This document shows, one piece after another, positions 1 to 8,929 of a DNA stretch of 64,000 nt. The notes below the pieces were generated by a model. The model was not told where the DNA came from. It was given only the letters and a program-made list of their open reading frames with translations, and ran no database searches. The stretch comes from Desulfitobacterium chlororespirans DSM 11544. Lineage in GTDB: Bacteria; Bacillota; Desulfitobacteriia; Desulfitobacteriales; Desulfitobacteriaceae. The first letter of the stretch is position 1. Each line of letters begins with the position of its first letter. The translations under genes and the position numbers were made by a program. The stretch lies in assembly GCF_900143285.1 (NCBI RefSeq), contig NZ_FRDN01000006.1:248001-312000 (forward strand), read 5' to 3'.

Positions 1-1125
1 TTTGATCAGAAAACAGCTCAGCAATTCGAAGGCTTCCAGTTTGTTAAGCCGGCCGGCATCCATATCGGCCTTAAACATGGGGTAAATATATTGATCCAAA
101 CGTCCCAGGGAAATACCTGTCTGGTTCTCTTCCACCACAAACAGGGATTCCAGGGTCCAAATCGATTGCAGGGCCTCATGGAAAGTACGGGGCGGGTTAG
201 CCGGAACCCAGGTCAAAATGTCGGCGATCTTGTACAGTTCTTGTTTTCTTGCTGAATCCATTTCCCGGTCCGCTGTTTCCCGGGCATAATCGGAAAGCCG
301 TTGGGCATAAGCCAGAATACCGTCGCAAGTTTCAATCTCTGCTTTATAGAAGTAGATCTTGTCCATATCCTCCGGGTTTTCCATAGACAATTTGCTCAGT
401 CTGTCCTCAGCTTCTTGCCGTATTCCTTTAATCCCTTTTTTAATGAGAATCACATCATATCCGGGAGCGGTATCGCCGCCGCCGTTGATTTGATGGTAGG
501 AAAGGTCACTGACAAAGGACTCCCCGGAAAAGGACCAGATCCCGGCATCTTCGTATTGTTTCTGACAAATCTCATCCACGCTCTTCCCTTCCCAGAAAGG
601 GAAGATTTCTTCCCGGAGGATGCGCTTATCTTCCTCACTGATTTGAAAGGGATCCTGGGGCCGGGTGGCCATGGTATCCAATTCATCCCGTACCCATCTC
701 CAGGCAATATCCGGCGAAAAGGCACCGGCCCGCGGTTTTCCGCAAGGATGTCCGATAATGAGTTCGTCTTTTTGAATGAGGAGAGGCGCTGTCTCACAGG
801 CTCTCCTGAAGCACTTGGCCCGAAGCAGAATCTTGGGTAAGCCGGGGTTTATTTTGGTCACTTCCGTGAATGCTCTGGCCCGATAGATGCTGACACTGGG
901 TTTAGCTTGCAAATAGGCTGTGCGCAGATTGTTTAAACGCGGGGTAAGACCGGTGATCTCCCCTTCGTAGACAGGGGATTTTCTCTCCTGGTCCGCCGAA
1001 GATGGGGAATTTACGGCCAGTTCCCTGGAGATCTCCTGAAATAGTTTCATAACAATAGCTGTTTCTTCTGGAGATAAGTTCTTAGTTACATCGGCAAATT
1101 TTGCCGAAAATTCTCTGCTATCCAT
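1..1125 (-). CDS. cutC: Choline trimethylamine-lyase CutC, N-terminal 375 residues (gene runs off the window)
   Basis: This is the N-terminal half of a glycyl radical enzyme that cleaves choline to trimethylamine and acetaldehyde. The ATG at 1125 has a strong ribosome site (AAGGGAGGG, 6-7 nt upstream). The reading frame is open to base 1, so the active-site Cys/Glu and the C-terminal glycyl-radical loop are outside the window. Visible motifs match characterised CutC proteins: [26 protein letters not shown] and [17 protein letters not shown], the last carrying the Asp that contacts the choline ammonium group in the family. The next genes upstream encode an aldehyde dehydrogenase and BMC shell proteins, the usual companions. 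The activase CutD should lie beyond the left edge. A different glycyl radical enzyme is unlikely given the near-identity of these motifs. Confidence 0.93.
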   Translation of the reverse strand, partial: MDSREFSAKFADVTKNLSPEETAIVMKLFQEISRELAVNSPSSADQERKSPVYEGEITGLTPRLNNLRTAYLQAKPSVSIYRARAFTEVTKINPGLPKILLRAKCFRRACETAPLLIQKDELIIGHPCGKPRAGAFSPDIAWRWVRDELDTMATRPQDPFQISEEDKRILREEIFPFWEGKSVDEICQKQYEDAGIWSFSGESFVSDLSYHQINGGGDTAPGYDVILIKKGIKGIRQEAEDRLSKLSMENPEDMDKIYFYKAEIETCDGILAYAQRLSDYARETADREMDSARKQELYKIADILTWVPANPPRTFHEALQSIWTLESLFVVEENQTGISLGRLDQYIYPMFKADMDAGRLNKLEAFELLSCFLIK

Positions 1126-1170
1126 CCTTTGCCCTCCCTTTATTTATTGGCTGCCTTTATTCATTGACTT

Positions 1171-2703
1171 TTAAGCATTTCTATAAGGTAAAAGCTGTTC
1201 CAGCAATGTTTCCAACAGCTTGTTGAGGTCCTGGGTTCTTTCCTTAGGGTAACCTGGGCCGGAGCAAAAACTTCCGTTCAGCCCCGTTAGTCTCGTTAAT
1301 CCTGCTGATTCTACCGATTCTGCCGGCACACCACAGGTTATATCCTCCAGTTTTCGTACCCCATAGCCCACCTTGCGGATGTTAATCAAATTCAGTGGTG
1401 AAACATTATCTGAAGTGAATCCGCCGCCCACTGCACCGCAACCGAGAGTCAAGGCCGGGAAGAGATTGGTTGTCCCTCCGATTCCTCCCAAAGTGGCGGG
1501 GGTATTCACAAGTACTCGCGATACGGGGTTTTTCAGGGCGAATTCCCTGATCACCTGCTCATTCCGTGAATGAATGACGAGGGTATGCCCCCGGCCATCG
1601 TTGAGCAGCAACTCGATACACTTTTCACAGGCGTTGAGCCAATCCTTCTCCACATAAAAAGCCAATACCGGACAGAGTTTTTCTTTGGCATAGGGGTTAG
1701 CCGGTGAGACAAATCTTTGTTCAGAAATAAGAACCTTAGTGTTTTCCGAAACGGTGATGCCGATTTTCCGGGCCAGCTCCACAGCCGATTTACCGACGAT
1801 ATCCGGATTGACGCTGCCGTCAGGACGCAGAAAGAGCTTGCCGAGTTGTTCCGATTCCTCTTCTGAGAGAAAGTAGCCGCCATTCCTCCTGAGTTCCTGT
1901 CTTACTTCGTCGGCGATGCATTCCTCAGCTACGACGGATTGTTCTGAGGCCGACACGATGCCATAATCAAAGGTTCTGCTGGTAATAATGTCCGCTACCG
2001 CCTGTTTTATGTCGGCTGAACGCTCTATAAAGGCCGGGCCGTTTCCGGGTCCGCCATAAATGGTCGGTTTCCCGGCGGCATAAGCTGCTTTGACCAGCTT
2101 GGGCACTCCTGTAACGATGATCAGGGCTATATCCTGGTGATTCATCAGTCCCAGTGTCCCTTCAAGGGCCTGGGTTCTCTGATAGCCGATGGCCCCGCAG
2201 GGCAGCCCGCTGGCTTCAGCGGTCCGTACCAGTATCTCCAGCACTCTTCTGGTAGTTTTCTTCGCCTTGGGATGGGGTGAAAAAACAATGGCATTACCTG
2301 ATTTGATAGCGATTAAGGTTTTATAGATAGCAGTAGACACGGGGTTGGTGGAGGGAAGCAAAGCGACAATGACTCCCACGGGTACACCCACATCCATGGT
2401 CTGATTCTCTTTATCTTCAGCAATAATGCCGACAACTTTCATCGCCCTGATTTTCTTACAGAGAAAATCACTGGCAAAAATATTCTTGATATATTTGTCC
2501 TGCCATTTTCCGAATCCTGTTTCTTCCTGGGACATCATCGCCAGTTCCCGGGCGTATTTCGCCACTTCCGCCGCCATACGCTCCACAATCCAGTCCAGCT
2601 TTTCCTGGGAAAAGGTGGCCAAAGTTTTCTGCGCTTCACGGGCGTTTTCGATCAGAATCCGTGCCTCTTGAATTGCAAGCAAATCATTGTCCATTCGATT
2701 CAT
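1171..2703 (-). CDS. Microcompartment acylating aldehyde dehydrogenase family protein, catalytic Cys replaced by Ser
   Basis: This 510-residue protein belongs to the CoA-acylating aldehyde dehydrogenase family (EutE/PduP/AdhE N-domain). In a choline locus such enzymes convert acetaldehyde to acetyl-CoA. The cofactor-domain segment LPSTNPVSTAIYKTL (116-130) and GGPGNGPAFIE (217-227) are typical. The catalytic segment, normally FDNG-x-x-CASEQS in AdhE-like enzymes, reads FDYGIVSASEQSV, so Ser251 (codon at 1951-1953) occupies the expected nucleophilic Cys position. After the catalytic domain, a linker rich in Gly, Ser and Pro leads to an amphipathic C-terminal helix (DLNKLLETLLEQLLPYRNA) that resembles a shell-encapsulation peptide. 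The ATG at 2703 has an AAGGGGGAT site. Cut loci can carry two such dehydrogenases; this one may be structural or inactive and a Cys-bearing paralogue may lie elsewhere. Confidence 0.85.
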   Translation of the reverse strand: MNRMDNDLLAIQEARILIENAREAQKTLATFSQEKLDWIVERMAAEVAKYARELAMMSQEETGFGKWQDKYIKNIFASDFLCKKIRAMKVVGIIAEDKENQTMDVGVPVGVIVALLPSTNPVSTAIYKTLIAIKSGNAIVFSPHPKAKKTTRRVLEILVRTAEASGLPCGAIGYQRTQALEGTLGLMNHQDIALIIVTGVPKLVKAAYAAGKPTIYGGPGNGPAFIERSADIKQAVADIITSRTFDYGIVSASEQSVVAEECIADEVRQELRRNGGYFLSEEESEQLGKLFLRPDGSVNPDIVGKSAVELARKIGITVSENTKVLISEQRFVSPANPYAKEKLCPVLAFYVEKDWLNACEKCIELLLNDGRGHTLVIHSRNEQVIREFALKNPVSRVLVNTPATLGGIGGTTNLFPALTLGCGAVGGGFTSDNVSPLNLINIRKVGYGVRKLEDITCGVPAESVESAGLTRLTGLNGSFCSGPGYPKERTQDLNKLLETLLEQLLPYRNA

Positions 2704-2757
2704 TCTTTATCCCCCTTTCCACTTGAGGATTGAATAACATCATCAAAACTGCACTGT

Positions 2758-3048
2758 TTACCAGTCAATAAGATGTTTAGCCACAATTTTCTCTACGTCA
2801 GGATGAGGTCTGGCAATCACATTGGTGCTGTAAATTTGGCCCACTTTGCTGGCTGCGGCAATGCCGGCCTCTACCGCCGTTCTCACTGCTCCCACATCGC
2901 CGCGGACCACCACGGAGATCAGGCCTGAGGCCACATTCTCATAACCCACCAATTCCACTTCTGCAGCCTTGCACATGGCATCTGCAGCTTCCAACACTGA
3001 AACCAGACCATAGGTCTCAATGAACCCTAATGCATCATTTCTCTCCAC
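2758..3048 (-). CDS. BMC-domain microcompartment shell protein (hexamer type)
   Basis: This is a single-BMC-domain shell protein (EutM/PduA-like) of about 96 residues that would form hexameric tiles of the catabolic microcompartment facets. The family pattern is clear: ALGFIETYGLVSVLEAADAM at the N terminus, then VELVGYENVASGLISVVVRG and DVGAVRTAVEAGIAAA. I chose the GTG at 3048 because GGAGG lies 8 nt upstream; the in-frame TTG at 3063 lacks such a site. It lies 26 bp downstream of a second BMC gene and 54 bp upstream of the aldehyde dehydrogenase, so all three are probably cotranscribed with cutC. Confidence 0.92.
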   Translation of the reverse strand: MERNDALGFIETYGLVSVLEAADAMCKAAEVELVGYENVASGLISVVVRGDVGAVRTAVEAGIAAASKVGQIYSTNVIARPHPDVEKIVAKHLIDW

Positions 3049-3074
3049 GGGGTATTCCTCCAAAACCTTCAGTG

Positions 3075-3371
3075 TTAAGCATCGATATCATGCCGTGAAA
3101 CAATTTTGCCCACCCGGCTGACGGGACGCGGCATAACATGAGCAGCCGTCAGTTCACCAATCGCTGCGGCGGCGGCCGCACCTTTTTCTACCGCCGATCT
3201 CACTGCGGCTACATCGCCCTTCACCATCACGGTAACAAGTCCTGAGCCGATATTTTCATAGGAAACAAGCACTACATCTGCAGTTTTACACATGACATCC
3301 GCTGCTTCAATGGCCGGTACCATTCCCCGGGTTTCAATCAGTCCTAATGCTTCTTCGCCAAAGTACTCCAT
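3075..3371 (-). CDS. BMC-domain microcompartment shell protein (hexamer type)
   Basis: A 98-residue single-BMC-domain shell protein, paralogous to its downstream neighbour: ALGLIETRGMVPAIEAADVM aligns with the neighbour's ALGFIETYGLVSVLEAADAM. The following segment (VVLVSYENIGSGLVTVMVKG, then AAVRSAVEKGAAAAAAIG) is the conserved BMC alpha/beta core. The ATG at 3371 is preceded by GAGGAGTAATTCT. Having two similar tiles suggests a mixed-facet shell with pores of different selectivity. The 225-bp gap upstream, after the MFS gene, could hold a separate promoter for the shell-ALDH-cutC part. Confidence 0.93.
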   Translation of the reverse strand: MEYFGEEALGLIETRGMVPAIEAADVMCKTADVVLVSYENIGSGLVTVMVKGDVAAVRSAVEKGAAAAAAIGELTAAHVMPRPVSRVGKIVSRHDIDA

Positions 3372-3547
3372 AGAATTACTCCTCTTTGTATAACGTCAAA
3401 CCCGTGGCACTTTTTAGCTTATTTGCTCGAATTTTGTACAATATTAAGTTGTGTAGGATTGCACATGTTACTTTTATTATAGTGCCTACCGGGATAACTG
3501 TAATATACTAAACGCTTATACGGGATATAATCAGAGGCTGACAGGGC

Positions 3548-3577
3548 CAAACCTCCTGGCAAGCCAGGAGGTTTTAA
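3548..3577 (-). terminator. Stem-loop downstream of the MFS transporter gene
   Basis: An inverted repeat pairs AACCTCCTGG with CCAGGAGGTT around a short CAAG loop, 20 bp past the MFS stop codon. The minus-strand side is followed by only TTT, so it may be an intrinsic terminator or an mRNA-stabilising 3' hairpin that separates the transporter part from the shell genes. Confidence 0.5.
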
Positions 3578-3596
3578 TAGTGTATCCGATTCGTAT

Positions 3597-4967
3597 TTAA
3601 GCAGTTTTAGTATCTGCAATGTCTTCCAAGGAACGCCCAGCAGTTCTTTCGCCCCATATACCAGTCACGAGGGCAATCATGATATACATGGCCCCGATAA
3701 TGGCAAACAGGACGCTGTAACCAAACTGCTTGTAAATTATAGGAACCATGGCCATGGCACCAACGTTCAGAATTCTACCGGTGCTGAAGATAATACCGGT
3801 ACCACTGCTTCTAAAGTGAGTGGGATACGCTTCAGCCAGATAGGACCACATCAGAACGAACACGCCGTCCATCAAAATCCGAATGATAAAACCAATTCCA
3901 ACAATCAGCATAGGAGCCTTGACAGTACCGAAGATAACGGTTAGAACCCCGATAATGGCACCATAGACAACAATGGGAATTTTTCTGCCCCCTTTATCGG
4001 TAAAGAAGGCCGCCAAATAGTTGCCAATAGGGCTGCCGAAGGATACCAGAGCGACCATCCACAGAGAGTCCTCCAGGGAAAAGCCGTACTCGTTCAACAG
4101 GGTCGGCATCCAAGCGAAGAACATAAAATAGCCGACGGTGTTCCAGACAACTAAGTTGATAAGAACCAAGGTTTTTTTTCTGTATTCTTTACAAAATAAA
4201 AGCCGTAATACTTCGAAGGTTTTAGTTGTTTCCTGAGCCTTTTCTTCTTTAACTTGACCAGAGGCCTCGAGAGTAAGATCCACTTTAACATCGGGTCTGT
4301 AAAACTGAATGACCGCTTCTGCTTCTTTAAAACGACCCTTGCTGATCAGCCAACGGGGAGATTCCTGTAACCAGTTCTTACTAAGCGCTATCACGATAAA
4401 GCCCAGACCACCGATGCATAAAATCCAGCGCCAACCTTCCGGGTTGCCAGGAATAACATGAGAAGCCAGCTGACCAATCAGGGGGATACTTAAAAGTGCC
4501 GTGGCCAGAGCAATGGCTTGCCACTTACCCCGGGAAGCCGCGGGCAGCAATTCAACAATATATACCATCGCTACTACCACCATACTCATCATACCAATTC
4601 CTGTTAAAGTTCTTGCAATCAGGAAGATCTCTTGGTTGGGTGCCCAACCGTTCACCAAAGAAAAGATGGAGAAGAAAAGAATCGAGCCGAGGAAGGTTTT
4701 TCTACGGCCGATGCGATCTGCAAGCCAACCACCCAGCCAGCAGCCTAAAAGCATACCTATGAAAGTGCAGGAATTGACCAGGCCAATCCATTCCATTGAT
4801 ACACCCCAATACTCTGTGAGGGCAGGTGCAACGAAGGAAAAAGAAAACACATCAATTTGCTCAAAGGTATAACCAAACGCCAATAAAATCAAAAATTTAT
4901 AGTGTGATTTGTTCATGGTTGCTTCGTCCATGTACCGAGTACTTGTCATTAGTTCATTAGTTGCCAC
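3597..4967 (-). CDS. MFS transporter, metabolite:H+ symporter type
   Basis: A 456-residue major facilitator with about 12 predicted membrane segments. The N-domain loop motif is GGWLADRIGRRKTFLGS, and the second repeat has the related FFTDKGGRKIPIVV; these are typical of the sugar-porter/AAHS-like branch. The GTG at 4967 has AAAGGAGAAC 7-8 nt upstream. It lies between an AP-superfamily hydrolase and the shell genes of the choline locus on the same strand. It may import a substrate or export a product of that pathway, but sequence alone does not give the substrate. The hairpin at 5030-5065 separates it from the upstream gene. Confidence 0.85.
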   Translation of the reverse strand: MATNELMTSTRYMDEATMNKSHYKFLILLAFGYTFEQIDVFSFSFVAPALTEYWGVSMEWIGLVNSCTFIGMLLGCWLGGWLADRIGRRKTFLGSILFFSIFSLVNGWAPNQEIFLIARTLTGIGMMSMVVVAMVYIVELLPAASRGKWQAIALATALLSIPLIGQLASHVIPGNPEGWRWILCIGGLGFIVIALSKNWLQESPRWLISKGRFKEAEAVIQFYRPDVKVDLTLEASGQVKEEKAQETTKTFEVLRLLFCKEYRKKTLVLINLVVWNTVGYFMFFAWMPTLLNEYGFSLEDSLWMVALVSFGSPIGNYLAAFFTDKGGRKIPIVVYGAIIGVLTVIFGTVKAPMLIVGIGFIIRILMDGVFVLMWSYLAEAYPTHFRSSGTGIIFSTGRILNVGAMAMVPIIYKQFGYSVLFAIIGAMYIMIALVTGIWGERTAGRSLEDIADTKTA

Positions 4968-5029
4968 AACGTGTTCTCCTTTTCTTTAACGATAGTGCGC
5001 AGCGCTCTGCGCTTACTGGACCAATAAAT

Positions 5030-5065
5030 AGTCTCCGCCCGTGTAACCTTACACAAGCGGAGACT
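5030..5065 (-). terminator. Strong hairpin between the hydrolase and MFS genes
   Basis: AGTCTCCGC pairs with GCGGAGACT and an inner GTGTAA pairs with TTACAC, giving a long two-part stem. On the minus strand it is followed by ATTTATT. It is probably a terminator or partial terminator just after the hydrolase gene. A smaller GCGCAG/CTGCGC hairpin follows at 4997-5012. Confidence 0.6.
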
Positions 5066-5093
5066 TGATAACCACTTAATTAACTCATAAGGC

Positions 5094-7142
5094 TTAAATC
5101 TCTTCGGAGAAAATCTGATAAATCGGAGCCCCTTCGCATTGGGCAGGGTACCGCAATCCGAGCAGCGTAGAAACTGAAGGTGCTACGTCAACCTGGCGGA
5201 TGATCCGATCCGTGGTAAATCCTTGTTTAATGCCACTGCCGGCCGCTACGAAAATTGGCGAAACGGAGGTTTCAAAATATCCTTCTGAAGTGGAAATGCT
5301 GTCCCCATGCAGTCTGTTATATCCTTCCTCAATAGAGAAGAAAATATCACCACACTCCGGGCCATGGGTGCCGATTAACACAGCATCCTTGTTTCTCAGG
5401 CAGATGCCGACCACGCGCTTGCCGGTTCTGTCATCCCGATAGTTATACAAATCGGAGATGATCTGTTCCTCTAAATCATATTTATCTTTCGGATCCACAA
5501 TACCGTATTTGTCCCGACCCTTAAGATTGATATAGATGTAGTTGCTGCGGATCTGAACTGCTCTGGTCTTTTCCCAATCGACTTCTCTCAGGGAGTTGCC
5601 GTTTTCGTCTTTCTTCAGGACCGTATAACCCAATTCTTCCATAACCTTGGTGTTGAGGCCACCGTATTCTCCTAAAATGGGAGGTACGTTTTCGCCAACG
5701 ATCAGACCATGGTCACTGACGATCAGCACCGTCCATCCCTCATCCAGGAGATGGAGGAATTCCCCGAAATATTCGTCTGTCTGCAGATAGAATTTTTCGA
5801 TAAACCCTTGGAAAACCTTCTCATCGGTATGATCCCACGGCGGCAAAGTTTTGCCAAGATGCCATAACTGATGACCGGCACAATCGATATTATGCAGATG
5901 AGAGAATACAGCATCATATTCTTTTTCTTTGATGCAATAATTCAGACAATCTGCTTGCCACTTGTCGTAAATTGACCAGGAAGGTTCAAAGATTTCCCGG
6001 ACCAATTCATCATCTTCGCCACCGATTAAGCTGACCGGCGGTACATGGCCCACATTGTCAATGATCTCCTGATAAAGGGTTTTGGGATGCCACAATTGAT
6101 CATTGCTGATATCAAGGGCATTGCTGATCCATAATCTTACGTTGTTACCAGCCGGATCAAGTTCTAAGATCTTCATGGAACGGCAAGCCGGTTTGGTGAC
6201 TTCTTTTTTCGTCACATCATCAATAATGCCTGTTACCATTTTGTCTTTTTCTAAAATAACGATTGGCTTTTCTGCTTTCTTATTCTTGTAAATAGCCACT
6301 CGATCATATTCGCCGGTTGCATTTTTGAGAATCAAAGCAGGGCGTCTTACCAGACCACCGGAGGTCAGAACCGTAAATTCCTTGGCACCTTCCGGGGCAT
6401 TGCTCCAACCTGTAGCCTCTTTGAGGGGAGAGTTGATAATATCATAGGCAACCTTGCTGCCGATTACAACTTCGGTGTCTTCATCATCCATGACATAGGT
6501 ACGGATTTCACCACCTTGGCGGGCCGTATCGCCCCACCAAAGTTCCATCATTTCATCATCGACTTCATCGTCCAAGGTATCTTCCAAATCAGTAATAATA
6601 CAGCCTACGCCGGCCGGTTTTTCCACTCTTGGGGCATAACGGACTTCTTTAATATCCGGTGAAGCCACAATGACTTTTTCCCAGTCCAGCTGAGCAACAC
6701 CCATATTTACAGAACCCGGCTGGGTACCATCGACCACGCTCAAATTTTCACTGTGGGAGGTTGGGGGCCAAGAGCTCCCCGGCCAATGCCAAACAAGAGT
6801 TTTCATACCGGCTTCCGCGGTGATATTCCAGATTTGCTCCGCAGTGCAATTGCGGGAGTCCATGTTATAAACCACTGCGTCCAGACTTTCCGGTGATTGT
6901 CTCCAATAACAGGTGATACCGTGAGTTCCCGGATAAGCTCCTGTAGCAAGGGTCGTCCAGCAGGGCGGTGTAATGGTGGGAATAGCTCCCAGCAGCTGTA
7001 AATCTTTTCTGGCTGATCCTTTTTCAATAAATTTCTGTAAATTGGGCATTTTCCCTTCAGCTAAGTATTTGCGGCTGATTCTTGGGTCCATACCGTCGAC
7101 TCCTAGCACCAATAGTTTGTTGGTTAGTGCTGTTCTTTTCAC
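5094..7142 (-). CDS. Alkaline phosphatase superfamily hydrolase (type I phosphodiesterase/nucleotide pyrophosphatase-like)
   Basis: A 682-residue member of the alkaline phosphatase superfamily, which cleaves phosphate mono- or diesters (or sulfate esters) with two metal ions. Visible metal and nucleophile motifs are LVLGVDGMDP (Asp16), PTITPPCWTTLATGAYPGT (nucleophile Thr about 58), IVSDHGL and HNIDCAGHQLWH. There is no signal peptide or membrane segment, so it should act in the cytoplasm. The GTG at 7142 is preferred over the TTG at 7181 because AAAGGAGG lies 8 nt before it. Its place between a BCCT transporter and the microcompartment genes suggests it frees choline from an imported ester or phosphodiester; that is inference, and other substrates are possible. 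Confidence 0.8.
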   Translation of the reverse strand: MKRTALTNKLLVLGVDGMDPRISRKYLAEGKMPNLQKFIEKGSARKDLQLLGAIPTITPPCWTTLATGAYPGTHGITCYWRQSPESLDAVVYNMDSRNCTAEQIWNITAEAGMKTLVWHWPGSSWPPTSHSENLSVVDGTQPGSVNMGVAQLDWEKVIVASPDIKEVRYAPRVEKPAGVGCIITDLEDTLDDEVDDEMMELWWGDTARQGGEIRTYVMDDEDTEVVIGSKVAYDIINSPLKEATGWSNAPEGAKEFTVLTSGGLVRRPALILKNATGEYDRVAIYKNKKAEKPIVILEKDKMVTGIIDDVTKKEVTKPACRSMKILELDPAGNNVRLWISNALDISNDQLWHPKTLYQEIIDNVGHVPPVSLIGGEDDELVREIFEPSWSIYDKWQADCLNYCIKEKEYDAVFSHLHNIDCAGHQLWHLGKTLPPWDHTDEKVFQGFIEKFYLQTDEYFGEFLHLLDEGWTVLIVSDHGLIVGENVPPILGEYGGLNTKVMEELGYTVLKKDENGNSLREVDWEKTRAVQIRSNYIYINLKGRDKYGIVDPKDKYDLEEQIISDLYNYRDDRTGKRVVGICLRNKDAVLIGTHGPECGDIFFSIEEGYNRLHGDSISTSEGYFETSVSPIFVAAGSGIKQGFTTDRIIRQVDVAPSVSTLLGLRYPAQCEGAPIYQIFSEEI

Positions 7143-7218
7143 AATTTCATCCTCCTTTTGTAAATTTTGCTTCGACTCCAACTATCTAAAGAATCTTCGG
7201 CAAGGTATCTCCCCAGCC

Positions 7219-7248
7219 CCCTGGTGAACGTGTTATCGTTCACCAGGG
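7219..7248 (-). repeat. Perfect 11-bp-stem inverted repeat between BCCT and hydrolase genes
   Basis: CCCTGGTGAAC pairs with GTTCACCAGGG across an 8-nt loop, 55 bp past the BCCT stop. No T-run follows on the minus strand, so it may be a processing or mRNA-stability hairpin rather than a classical terminator. Confidence 0.5.
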
Positions 7249-7303
7249 AAGTAGGAAGGCGTTGACTTTTAAAATGGTTTACTCAGGTTTGTTGTAAACT
7301 GAT

Positions 7304-8929
7304 TTACATTGTTGTTGTCTGGGAAGCTCCGTCTACTTGAACTGTGCTGGCAGCGAGATCTTCACCATCATACTTGTTGGTTGTTAAAGGTTTGGCATAG
7401 CCAAAATCCTCACGCAGCCATTTCACCGTGGAAATAGCCAGAATGATCAACAGGAACAATACGGGTACAGCGGTCAGAACAGAGGATAACTGAACGACTT
7501 CCATTCCTCCAACCAGGAGCAAGGCGACAGTGGCTAAGAAGAGGATACCTGCCCAGCAAAGTCGGATCCACTTCGGCGGCTCAACGCCGTCTTTAACTTC
7601 ATAGCAGGCCATGTTGGCCATCGTAAAGGAGGCTGCGTCTACTCCAGTGGCCTGAGAAATAGCCATGACAAAAATGAAGAAAGGAATGACGATTGAGGAG
7701 AATGGCAAGGAGTTCAGGAACCAGGATATAACCGCCGGTCCTCCTTCTTCGGCGAGGATTTTAGCAAGATCTGCTCCATGATTCATAATAGCGTCGACTT
7801 GATAGCTGCCAAAAATAAGGTAGAAGAGCATACATCCTGCTGTGGCTGTGAAAACCATGTTGCCGATCAGGGCGCGAATCGTACGGCCTTTGGAGATGCG
7901 GGCTGCGAAGAGTCCGACGTAAACTGCCCAAGCCAACCACCAGGCCCAGTAAAAGACGGTCCAGCCTTGTGGGAATCCCGATTGAGTGATCGGGTCAGTA
8001 TAGAAGCTCATACGAATGAAGTTTTGCAGAAGTACGCCGATATTATCGGTAAATAAGGAAAACATAAAGGTCGTCGGTCCTACAATCAGTACAAATCCGA
8101 GAATGACGAAAGTCAGATACATGTTCATATCGGCCAGCTTGGCGATCCCGCCTTTTAAGCCTCGGTAACAACTCCAGGTATAAATACAGGAGAAGAGTAT
8201 ACAGACGATGATTTTAAAGCCCATGGTTTCGGCAATTCCGAAGTAGTCAGCGGAGATTTTGGATAACATGGGGATAACAAAGCCAAGTGATGTAGCCATG
8301 CCGCCGACCATGCCGACGATGATAATAGCGTCAATCAGCTTTCCTATCGGACCGTCGGCTGCCTTACCGATAACGCCGCGGCAGGCATAGCTGGGATAGA
8401 GGTAGGGCTTTTTCCTGACATAATACATATAGCCGAAAGCAACCGCCGGGACAGCAAAGGTAGCCCAGGCGCTGAAGCCCCAGTGAAAGATTCCGTAAGC
8501 CAAGGAAAATTGAGCTGCTTGCGCTGAGAAGGGTTCAAGCCAAAATGGAGGTCCCTGCAGGTAGAAAACGGGCTCAATCAATGCCCAATAGACAAGTCCT
8601 GCACCGGAACCACCGCAGAACATCATGGCAACCCATGTAAACAGAGAAAATTCAGGTTTGTCATCTGGGCCGCCTAACTTTACCCTGCCATAGGGGCCAA
8701 AGGCCAGCCAGGCTAAAAAGATTAAGCATCCGAAGATAACAAATTCCCAAAGCCAATCGGTACTGTAAGTTATAAAGTTCATTGCTTTGTTAACAGGTCC
8801 TTGTGCCGCTTCCTGGAAAATCATCATCGGACCATAGAATAGTAAACAGACTACGACGGACATAAAAAATACCGGTCGGTTTACCCTTGCATAAATTGGT
8901 TTTTCGTCTTTACCATTAGCCACGAACAT
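7304..8929 (-). CDS. BCCT family transporter (betaine/carnitine/choline type)
   Basis: A 541-residue secondary transporter for quaternary ammonium or related zwitterionic compounds, with about 12 membrane segments. The family signature appears in the eighth-helix region as WTVFYWAWWLAWAVYVGLF followed by AARISKGRTIR, and CGGSGAGLVYWALIEP precedes it. The ATG at 8929 has a short GGGGG site. It is the first minus-strand gene after the divergent LysR regulator and is followed by the hydrolase, MFS, shell, dehydrogenase and cutC genes. Choline is therefore the most likely substrate, with betaine or carnitine as alternatives. Confidence 0.9.
   Translation of the reverse strand: MFVANGKDEKPIYARVNRPVFFMSVVVCLLFYGPMMIFQEAAQGPVNKAMNFITYSTDWLWEFVIFGCLIFLAWLAFGPYGRVKLGGPDDKPEFSLFTWVAMMFCGGSGAGLVYWALIEPVFYLQGPPFWLEPFSAQAAQFSLAYGIFHWGFSAWATFAVPAVAFGYMYYVRKKPYLYPSYACRGVIGKAADGPIGKLIDAIIIVGMVGGMATSLGFVIPMLSKISADYFGIAETMGFKIIVCILFSCIYTWSCYRGLKGGIAKLADMNMYLTFVILGFVLIVGPTTFMFSLFTDNIGVLLQNFIRMSFYTDPITQSGFPQGWTVFYWAWWLAWAVYVGLFAARISKGRTIRALIGNMVFTATAGCMLFYLIFGSYQVDAIMNHGADLAKILAEEGGPAVISWFLNSLPFSSIVIPFFIFVMAISQATGVDAASFTMANMACYEVKDGVEPPKWIRLCWAGILFLATVALLLVGGMEVVQLSSVLTAVPVLFLLIILAISTVKWLREDFGYAKPLTTNKYDGEDLAASTVQVDGASQTTTM

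Noticed and set aside
301-840. Long plus-strand open frame opposite cutC
   Set aside because: It is antisense to a clear glycyl radical enzyme and has no family features.
3419-3619. 66-codon minus-strand frame between MFS and BMC genes
   Set aside because: It overlaps the MFS end and hairpin, has no ribosome site and an unlikely composition.
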